Shown here: positions 5,255 through 10,160 of the stretch, one piece after another
Layout: each line of letters opens with the position of its first letter
Position numbering within the stretch: position 1 is the first letter of the stretch
Assembly: GCA_030152585.1 (NCBI GenBank)
Contig: JASLJC010000041.1
Location: 1 to 10,160, forward strand
Source of the DNA: Savagea sp.
GTDB taxonomy: Bacteria; Bacillota; Bacilli; Bacillales_A; Planococcaceae
Length of the DNA stretch: 10,160 nt
Direction of reading: 5' to 3'
The notes under the pieces: generated by a model
What the model saw: the letters and a program-made list of their open reading frames with translations, nothing else
Database searches by the model: none
What the model was told of the DNA's origin: nothing
Program-made: the position numbers and the translations under genes

Positions 5255-6972
5255 TCTATTTCGTCTCCTTCTAATGGAATGACGAGTTCTATGCGTGCTC
5301 CTTTTTCATTTTGAAAAGAAAACGACGCTTCTCGTCCTAATAATTGTAGAAATCGGGAACGTACATTAAAAAGACCTGTTCCTCCTTCTTTATTTTCCAA
5401 TGACTTACGACCGAGTAAATTTAATTTCTCTTCAGGGAAGCCGACACCATTGTCGGTAACTGTAATACGAATCGCTTTTGGATAACATTTTGCCTCAATA
5501 TGAATATGACCATTTTCGATATCTTTTACTCCATGTTGTACCGCATTTTCAACGAGCGGTTGTATTGTAGAAGGCGGGATTAAAATATGACCGATTTGTT
5601 CTGGTATGTGAGATGTAATTGTCAATCGATCACCGAATCGCGCGGTTACTATTTCTGTATATGTCCGAACGTGCTCCATCTCTTCACGTAATGGAATAAG
5701 AGGGTCTTTTACGATATTCATATTAAAACGCATAAATTGAGCAAGTTCTACCGTAATATGGCGTGCTCGTTGCGGATCGATGCGTATGAGCGAAGCAATG
5801 AGATGTAACGTATTGAATAAAAAATGTGGATTAATCTGTGCTTGCAAACTACGAAGTTCAGCATCGAGCATTTTCGCTTCTAACTGATCGTGACGGATTT
5901 CATTTAATTGATTCGTAATAAATAGACCGAGTCCTTCTGCTAATACGAGTTCTACGGGAGAAACTTGCGCTTGTTTTTTAAAATATAACTTAATATAACG
6001 AATCGGTGCATGATCCGTCATAACAGGAATGATAATTGCTGCACCGAGTGGGCACGATTCATAAGGACATTGAATTTCACTCGGTGTAAAAGCAGCGGTC
6101 GCTTTTTTTCGTTCGTATGCGCGACGAGCAAGCGGCGTTTCGACTTCATGACTATGCCCGAGTCCAACGTGAGACAAAACACGCTGACGATCAGTTACCG
6201 TTACAGCAATCGCAAAAGGTAACCGTTCGTATAACAAACGAGCAAGTCCTCGTGCCATTTGTTGTTCATCATCTTTTCGTAAAAAAGGAGTCGCCTCTTC
6301 TGCTAATTGAAGGGCTCGACGTGTCGCTTCCGCTGCTTCGTTTTCTTGTTCTCGAATGACGATACGAATCATCGTTAAAAAAACAACAACGCCAATGCTA
6401 TGCAACGTTACGTACGGCAAAATAATATTCGTAATCGCTTCGCGTAAAGGGTACGGTAAAGACGGATGAAATGCAATCATCCCGACATAAACGACAGCCG
6501 GTACTAATCCGATAAAAAAAGCTTGTAACGGCTTCACGAGACGGTCTTTAGCAAATTGACGACCGAGTAGCCCTGCCCATAATCCCGCAACTGGAAATAA
6601 TAAAGCATGTACGAATAATCCGAGTCCACCGACGAAAAAGAGATGAATGCTTGTCACAAGTCCTGAGCCAAGACCAATTGTAGGACCACCGAGTAATCCC
6701 GCAATAACGATGGCCATCAGTGCAAAACTTAACACCCATTCATCAGGAGAAGCTCGCCAAACGTACATCGACATAATCGTTCCATCTCGTCCGATTACAA
6801 AACCGAGCATCGTACTGACAATACCGAACAACCCGAGCATCATAATGTGCACAGCTGTTACTCGATGTGAAGAACGTTGCCGAAAAATAGAAACGAATCC
6901 TGGCATTCGTGTAAATAAAAAAGCAAGCATTAATAAAAGTGCAATTCTTTCAATCGCTATGAACCAAAACAT
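5251..6972 (-). CDS. LytS-type membrane sensor histidine kinase
   Basis: A 573-residue kinase, full length for the LytS/BtsS family. Residues 1-205 form the hydrophobic 5TMR-LYT sensor, including AGLLGGPTIGLGSGLV (91-106). Residues about 225-355 form a GAF-like domain with the family feature CPYESCPLGAAIIIPV. The His-kinase box AQINPHFLFNTLHLI puts the phospho-histidine at His383. The ATPase domain has the N-box PLVENAVQHGV (472-482), DNGVGF (507-512) and GTGLFNVRSRF (531-541). The start at 6972 has an AAAGGAGGA site. It is the first gene of a two-gene operon with the LytTR regulator. By my alignment the pyruvate-binding residues of E. coli BtsS (Arg72, Arg99, Cys110, Ser113) are all absent here. 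Signal identity is therefore open, though the neighbouring symporter points to a short carboxylate. Confidence 0.93.
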   Translation of the reverse strand: MFWFIAIERIALLLMLAFLFTRMPGFVSIFRQRSSHRVTAVHIMMLGLFGIVSTMLGFVIGRDGTIMSMYVWRASPDEWVLSFALMAIVIAGLLGGPTIGLGSGLVTSIHLFFVGGLGLFVHALLFPVAGLWAGLLGRQFAKDRLVKPLQAFFIGLVPAVVYVGMIAFHPSLPYPLREAITNIILPYVTLHSIGVVVFLTMIRIVIREQENEAAEATRRALQLAEEATPFLRKDDEQQMARGLARLLYERLPFAIAVTVTDRQRVLSHVGLGHSHEVETPLARRAYERKKATAAFTPSEIQCPYESCPLGAAIIIPVMTDHAPIRYIKLYFKKQAQVSPVELVLAEGLGLFITNQLNEIRHDQLEAKMLDAELRSLQAQINPHFLFNTLHLIASLIRIDPQRARHITVELAQFMRFNMNIVKDPLIPLREEMEHVRTYTEIVTARFGDRLTITSHIPEQIGHILIPPSTIQPLVENAVQHGVKDIENGHIHIEAKCYPKAIRITVTDNGVGFPEEKLNLLGRKSLENKEGGTGLFNVRSRFLQLLGREASFSFQNEKGARIELVIPLEGDEIE

Positions 6973-7041
6973 TCAAGTCCTCCTTTTGTAACCGCTATCT
7001 TTTTATAATAACGTAATCATACATCCGATTTATTCAAAAGA

Positions 7042-7145
7042 AAAGAAAGGAAGGCAAAACTCGACTAAATCAAAACCCAGCATCCATTTATTGTACAAAT
7101 AAGTGGGTACTGGGCTTTCTTTTTTGTTTCGTGTACGATTCTTTT
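7042..7145. repeat. Short derivative of the 584-826 structured repeat
   Basis: The sequence GGAAGGCAAAACTCGAC (7040-7056) resembles the left end of the 584 element with an internal gap. The core AAAACCCAGCATCCA (7072-7086) and TGGGTACTGGG (7104-7114) match its terminator hairpin closely, including the C/A mismatch in the stem. The right flank is only loosely similar to the other end. The central structured part is missing, so this looks like a deleted copy. Exact borders are uncertain. Confidence 0.5.
7072..7122. terminator. Long hairpin terminator between the pseudo-GTPase operon and the kinase gene
   Basis: CCCAG (7076-7080) pairs with CTGGG (7110-7114). After one C/A mismatch, 7082-7092 pairs with 7098-7108, including G-T pairs, leaving a small loop. 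A T-rich tract follows on the plus strand and AAAA precedes on the left, giving a U-tract for minus-strand transcripts. Its job in place is to end the leftward 8509-7173 operon before the kinase gene. Confidence 0.7.
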
Positions 7146-7172
7146 ATAGAAGCTATTCAAACGCAAAATTCT

Positions 7173-7436
7173 TTATAAATTCCATAAATCGAGTTGGCGT
7201 TTTAACTCTTCTGTCAACTCATTTTTCTTTCGCTCTCTTTTTATTTTCATTTCTTTTTCTTCGAGTCGAAACGATCGAATATGATCGGCATTGTAATAAC
7301 GACCGTTAATTTCAAACCAACGGCTCGGACGTTCAGTTAACGTCTGTAATGAAAATTGAGGAGTAGAACGAAACTCGACTGTTTTTTCTGTACCATCGCT
7401 ATACTCCATCGTTAGGACAAACCATTTCTGTTCCAT
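7173..7436 (-). CDS. Hypothetical 87-aa protein, operon partner of the DUF697 protein
   Basis: I do not recognise this gene. The start at 7436 is chosen because an AAAAGGAGGAAT site lies just upstream, overlapping the last codons of the upstream gene, with two bases between that stop and this ATG. An upstream in-frame ATG at 7466 would put the start inside the neighbour. The N-terminal half (EQKWFVLTMEYSDGTEKTVEF) reads as beta strands, the middle has RPSRWFEINGRYYNADHIRSFRLEE, and the C-terminal third is a strongly charged helix (KEMKIKRERKKNELTEELKRQL). There is no signal peptide or membrane span, so it is cytoplasmic. The tight coupling suggests it works with the pseudo-GTPase. Confidence 0.75.
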   Translation of the reverse strand: MEQKWFVLTMEYSDGTEKTVEFRSTPQFSLQTLTERPSRWFEINGRYYNADHIRSFRLEEKEMKIKRERKKNELTEELKRQLDLWNL

Positions 7437-7438
7437 TT

Positions 7439-8509
7439 TTATTCCTCCTTTTGACGGGAAAACCATTTTTTCTTCGGTTTTTGAACGTTGGCTGATTCGC
7501 TTTCAAACTGTTTTGCAAACATCGTTTGGAATGTTTCTTTCGTAAATGTATCTTTAAAAAACTCATCAATGGAACGGTCAGGATGTTCAATTTTCTCTTT
7601 GGCCGCTTGATAAGCCATTTCAGATACAGTTAAACCGAGTGAGACAGTCACAGTAGAAGCGACAGTTCCGTTGATCATTCCTCCGGCGACAGTTCCAACA
7701 CCTGGAACGAATTTTACAATTTGAGCGACAATGTACCGACCAAACTGGCTAATCAATTCTCCTACGCCAAGTGCGGCAAGTAGTGATTGCACATGTTCTG
7801 AAAGTGATCCGAGGTCATATTCTCCTAATATTTTACTAATCATTTTCGCTTGATTCGCAATTAAGATTGGACCATCTGCAAACGGAATCGGCGTAAAACC
7901 AACTGCAAATGCGGCTGCAACATGTCGTCGTATTGATGATTCGAGTTCTGTTTTTGTCTGTTGCAAATCATACAACTGCGAAGTTCGAATCGCATGCTTT
8001 AATCCTTCTTCACAATGCGCATTCAGCCAACGATAAACGGAAACATGAGTTCCTGGATCTTGCGTCACCGCTGCGTATGGAATGTTTTCTTTTCCTAGCG
8101 CTTCTCGAAATTGCGTGACGATAACTGGCTCTACTTCATCTGCTTTCGTAATGACAACTAATACAGGTATTCCTCTTTTTTCAATTTTACGTACCGTACG
8201 TAAATCGACAGCTGTAATACGTGCAGCAGGTGCTCCTATCATATAGATGACAAGATGCATCTGCTCATTTATCGGTCGGTCGCTTTCTTTCAATTGATCT
8301 TCGATTGCTTGTTCAAATGCGACAGGGTAAGCATCTCCTAACGTATACGTAATCGGTGTATGTACATCGTATACGATTGGTTGCTTTGGGCAGTGTAAAG
8401 AAACATATGCTTCTTCTGCCCCGATTACTTGTACAGTAGGATGTTCTCCTCTTTGTTCATATGCTACTAATAAATCTTCTGTCGTCTGTTGGAATCGTTT
8501 TTCAATCAT
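7439..8509 (-). CDS. DUF697-type protein with degenerate GTPase domain lacking the P-loop
   Basis: A 356-residue protein whose second half (about 195-300) is a DUF697-like hydrophobic domain. It opens with AAAFAVGFTPIPFADGPILI, then QAKMISKILGEYDLG, and a glycine-rich membrane-like stretch VKFVPGVGTVAGGMINGTV. The first half keeps the beta-strand skeleton of the linked GTPases: HLVIYMIG (85-92), VLVVITKAD (116-124, a good G4 motif) and a wall-B-like VYDVHTP (46-52). The P-loop position reads VQVIGAEEAYVS (26-37) with no GxxxxGK[ST], and only about 15 residues separate it from the G3-like site where full GTPases have 40 or so. GTP hydrolysis is therefore unlikely. The frame is continuous with a strong AAGGAGGGG site, so this is not a frameshift remnant. 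It is the first gene of an operon with 7173-7436. Confidence 0.8.
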   Translation of the reverse strand: MIEKRFQQTTEDLLVAYEQRGEHPTVQVIGAEEAYVSLHCPKQPIVYDVHTPITYTLGDAYPVAFEQAIEDQLKESDRPINEQMHLVIYMIGAPAARITAVDLRTVRKIEKRGIPVLVVITKADEVEPVIVTQFREALGKENIPYAAVTQDPGTHVSVYRWLNAHCEEGLKHAIRTSQLYDLQQTKTELESSIRRHVAAAFAVGFTPIPFADGPILIANQAKMISKILGEYDLGSLSEHVQSLLAALGVGELISQFGRYIVAQIVKFVPGVGTVAGGMINGTVASTVTVSLGLTVSEMAYQAAKEKIEHPDRSIDEFFKDTFTKETFQTMFAKQFESESANVQKPKKKWFSRQKEE

Positions 8510-8536
8510 CCGAACCCCTCCTTATTCGTACTTCTA

Positions 8537-8561
8537 TTACCCCTTATTTAAAAAAATACAC
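8537..8561 (-). promoter_or_regulatory. Possible sigma-B-like promoter of the DUF697 operon
   Basis: On the minus strand GTGTAT, 13 bases, then GGGTAA lies about 28 bases before the ATG. The sigma-B consensus of Bacillus is GTTTAA-N12-15-GGGWAW. The -10 fits and the -35 matches 4 of 6. No convincing sigma-A promoter is visible in this short divergent region. Confidence 0.3.
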
Positions 8562-8626
8562 GTTCTTCGGAAATAAGCGTTTGTTTTCCCTTTTTTTAGG
8601 CTACTTATCTTATGGAGGTGTTTAAC

Positions 8627-9316
8627 ATGAAAAAATATTTATTTTTCGTTATGCTCATGACGAGTATTACACTTGTCCTTACAGCTTGTGTAACAAACCA
8701 GCATAATGAAGCTCAAGTAGAGGAAAAGGAGGAACTTCCAGTGCATACGATTGGACTCATTGATGAAATTGAAGCGAACCGAATTTTAATTACCGTGAAA
8801 CAATCACCTTTCGGCCAAGACCGAAAAGGGGAAAGAATGTACTTTAATATCGATGCATTATCTTCTAATACGATTAAACAGTTAAAAAGAAGCCAAGTTG
8901 TAGACATTACACACGGTCCTGCTGTCGGCCTATCTTTTCCGCCTGTCGGTGTAGCTGAACAATTAGTTCTCGTTGACGAAGGTTTATCGAAAACACCACA
9001 CGTCACAGTATTTACACTTGACGACAACGAACAAACACTCGTCCGTTCTCACGACTTAATCGGTACAGATGTTACAAATCTTGACACGCTCTTACAACCT
9101 CTCATATGGCAACAAGGTTCTCCTTCTTTTGAAGAGATATTACATGCATTCACATTTAATGCAACGACACACGATTTCGAACGCGATACGGTACAAGTAG
9201 GTTACGATGCGAATCGCAATATCGTTTTAGCACGCTATAAATCGAATCAGTACACGACGATAACGAAAGAACAATTTGAGGAATTGCAACGTCTTTTATT
9301 TCCTCAAGCAGCATAA
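8627..9316 (+). CDS. Lipoprotein of unknown function (DUF3221-like N-terminal region)
   Basis: The product is 229 residues. The start at 8627 follows TATGGAGGTG at good spacing. The upstream in-frame ATG at 8612 overlaps that ribosome binding site and would put extra residues before the signal peptide, so it is rejected. Residues 1-20 are a signal peptide with lipobox LTAC, giving lipidated Cys21. Residues about 36-108 (HTIGLIDEIEANRILITV through PPVGVAEQLVLVD) look like a small OB-like beta domain of the kind in DUF3221 lipoproteins. Residues about 115-225 (HVTVFTLDDNEQTLVRSHDL through ITKEQFEELQRLLFP) are a second domain that I do not recognise. It is divergent from the DUF697 operon. No classical terminator follows before the next small gene, so read-through is possible. 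Confidence 0.82.
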   Translation: MKKYLFFVMLMTSITLVLTACVTNQHNEAQVEEKEELPVHTIGLIDEIEANRILITVKQSPFGQDRKGERMYFNIDALSSNTIKQLKRSQVVDITHGPAVGLSFPPVGVAEQLVLVDEGLSKTPHVTVFTLDDNEQTLVRSHDLIGTDVTNLDTLLQPLIWQQGSPSFEEILHAFTFNATTHDFERDTVQVGYDANRNIVLARYKSNQYTTITKEQFEELQRLLFPQAA

Positions 9317-9344
9317 TTTAAATGAGAACACAACATCTTTTGGA

Positions 9345-9364
9345 TTCATATTATATAATATGAA
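9345..9364. promoter_or_regulatory. Perfect 20-bp palindrome over a consensus TATAAT box
   Basis: TTCATATTAT (9345-9354) is followed directly by its exact reverse complement (9355-9364). A TATAAT -10 box lies inside it at 9354-9359, about 47 bp before the ATG of the 32-residue gene; no good -35 is visible at 17 bp. A symmetric sequence on the -10 could be an operator for a dimeric repressor. It is all A/T-rich, so chance is not excluded. Confidence 0.5.
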
Positions 9365-9405
9365 ATAGAACAATGGTTTCTTGAAAGAAAGGTGGAAGTA
9401 TAGAC

Positions 9406-9504
9406 ATGTTAAAAGATATTTTACTTCTCGGAGGCGTCGGTCTTTTCGTCATTGGCATGTTGTACGTTTTATATCGTGTTATGCAAAAATTAGAATGGAA
9501 ATAA
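9406..9504 (+). CDS. Small single-span membrane protein (32 aa)
   Basis: I do not recognise this gene. The frame is ATG 9406 to TAA 9502-9504, preceded by AAAGGTGG (9388-9395), a good ribosome binding site. The peptide has a short N-terminus MLKD, one apolar span ILLLGGVGLFVIGMLYVLY (residues 5-23), and a basic/aromatic tail RVMQKLEWK. Its position between a TATAAT box with palindrome and a strong terminator makes it a self-contained transcription unit. That supports a real small gene rather than a chance frame. Confidence 0.65.
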   Translation: MLKDILLLGGVGLFVIGMLYVLYRVMQKLEWK

Positions 9505-9520
9505 CAACGCTTATCGAACA

Positions 9521-9574
9521 AAAACCCCCTCTTTCTAGAAAGGATTCGTTTTCTTTCTAGACGAGGAGGTTTTT
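9521..9574. terminator. Bidirectional terminator between the 32-aa gene and the GrpB-family gene
   Basis: AAAACCCCCTC (9521-9531) pairs with GAGGAGGTTTT (9563-9573) with one mismatch. After a small internal loop, CTAGAAAGGA (9535-9544) pairs with 9551-9560. A and T tracts on both sides let it serve both strands. Confidence 0.9.
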
Positions 9575-9578
9575 CTAT

Positions 9579-10103
9579 TTAATCGTTATAATATTGCATC
9601 CAATACCAACGAAGTGCGTCTTGTTCGATTTTTTCAACGAACAATGCTTTTCCTTCATCATATTTTGCTCGATTGTCGGGATACATCTTCGCTAAATCTA
9701 ATTTTAATTGTCCATACATCGTCGTCACATCTCGAGAAGCACGTAAATAGTCACGGAACGCTAAATGACTAATGATAGCATATACTTCATCTGAACGGTA
9801 AACGGCAATATGGTATTTCACGTAGCGACCTTCTTTTAATAACTCAGGTCGCTTTCCTTCTGTTCGATCAATCAAATAGCCGGCTTCCTTTAAAATTGCT
9901 TCATATGTATCAAGCACGTCGAATGATTCAACGACGAGTAACATGTCAATCATCGGTGAAGCGGACAACTGTGGTACTGACGTACTACCGACGTGGAATA
10001 ATCGTAACGCATTTCGATCAATCAACTTACAAAACTTTTCTTTTTCTTCTTCAAAACGCTCTGGCCACAATGGGTCGTAAGCGACGACATCTACTTTTTT
10101 CAT
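9579..10103 (-). CDS. GrpB/UPF0157 family protein (nucleotidyltransferase fold)
   Basis: A 174-residue cytoplasmic protein, normal length for the family. The opening VVAYDPLWPERFEEEKE and the core LFHVGSTSVPQLSASPMIDMLLVV (35-58) are the hallmark; Gly39-Ser40 and Asp53 sit where the polymerase-beta-like nucleotidyltransferase fold has its GS and catalytic acidic motifs. YHIAVYRSD, HLAFRDYLRA, YGQLKLDLAKMYPDNRAKYDEGKALFVEKI and a final WY complete the family pattern. Most members have VPGL after the HVGSTS motif; here it is VPQL. The biochemical role of the family is not established. Some relatives are fused to CoaE (dephospho-CoA kinase). The start at 10103 has an AAGGAGG site at eight bases. 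It is transcribed alone toward the bidirectional terminator. Confidence 0.92.
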   Translation of the reverse strand: MKKVDVVAYDPLWPERFEEEKEKFCKLIDRNALRLFHVGSTSVPQLSASPMIDMLLVVESFDVLDTYEAILKEAGYLIDRTEGKRPELLKEGRYVKYHIAVYRSDEVYAIISHLAFRDYLRASRDVTTMYGQLKLDLAKMYPDNRAKYDEGKALFVEKIEQDALRWYWMQYYND

Positions 10104-10124
10104 CCTTCATTCCTCCTTCCTTTT

Positions 10125-10130
10125 AGTATA
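10125..10130 (-). promoter_or_regulatory. Candidate -10 box (TATACT) for the GrpB-family gene
   Basis: TATACT on the minus strand lies 21 bases before the ATG, immediately upstream of the ribosome binding site. The -35 position (ATGAAA) is poor. The resulting leader would be very short. Confidence 0.35.
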
Positions 10131-10160
10131 CTTCTTTTCTCACACAATTTCATCTCGCGC

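Noticed and set aside
6990..6999. A single BtsR-like half-site (ACCGCT) before the kinase gene, suggesting autoregulation.
   Set aside because: It is on the opposite strand, has no partner 13 bases away and lies close to the ribosome binding site.
6973..7040. A sigma-A promoter for the kinase operon (TTGAAT with TATTAT).
   Set aside because: The spacing is about 21 bp and no better pair was found, so no promoter is called although one must exist nearby.
1..10160. tRNA, rRNA, CRISPR array, insertion sequence or prophage genes.
   Set aside because: None is visible: there are no transposase or integrase motifs, no regularly spaced repeats, and no tRNA-like cloverleaf with a T-loop.

Overview
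The window looks like chromosomal DNA of a low-GC Gram-positive bacterium of the Bacillales type (Bacillaceae or a relative). The grounds are strong AGGAGG-type ribosome binding sites, TTG start codons, two lipoproteins with a Gram-positive lipobox, CcpA-type cre-like operators, many U-tailed hairpin terminators and the gene families present. The species cannot be read from this stretch. I see no phage, plasmid, CRISPR, rRNA or tRNA content.

Layout. 1-580 is the 3' part of a tRNA-dihydrouridine synthase gene. Directly after its stop lies a structured interspersed repeat of about 245 bp (584-826) that ends in a terminator hairpin. After an AT-rich leader with two cre-like sites comes a TTG-started 52-residue membrane protein (1102-1260) with its own terminator. 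Next is a TTG-started lipoprotein with a coiled-coil spacer and an LprI-like C-terminal domain (1435-2370). A bidirectional terminator separates it from the following genes, which run leftward.

The centre (2437-6972, minus strand) is a two-operon transport and sensing module. A LytS-type histidine kinase and a LytTR response regulator are translationally coupled through an ATGA overlap. They are followed by a terminator, then by a DUF485 membrane protein and an acetate/monocarboxylate sodium:solute symporter (ActP family) 1 nt apart. The intergenic region in front of DUF485-actP carries a two-half direct repeat (ACCGTTCG-N13-ACCACTCA). It closely resembles the published BtsR/YehT LytTR site and lies about 10 bp upstream of a promoter with a poor -35. 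A near-consensus cre lies further upstream. The simplest reading is a carboxylate-responsive regulator switching on its own uptake system under carbon catabolite control. The kinase lacks the four residues that bind pyruvate in E. coli BtsS, so its ligand may differ.

Right part. A short derivative of the structured repeat (about 7042-7145) precedes a two-gene minus-strand operon. It encodes a DUF697-type protein whose GTPase domain has lost the P-loop (7439-8509) and an 87-residue protein (7173-7436). Divergent from it is a lipoprotein of unknown function (8627-9316). Then come a perfect 20-bp palindrome over a TATAAT box, a 32-residue single-span membrane peptide (9406-9504), a bidirectional terminator, and a GrpB/UPF0157 family protein on the minus strand (9579-10103).
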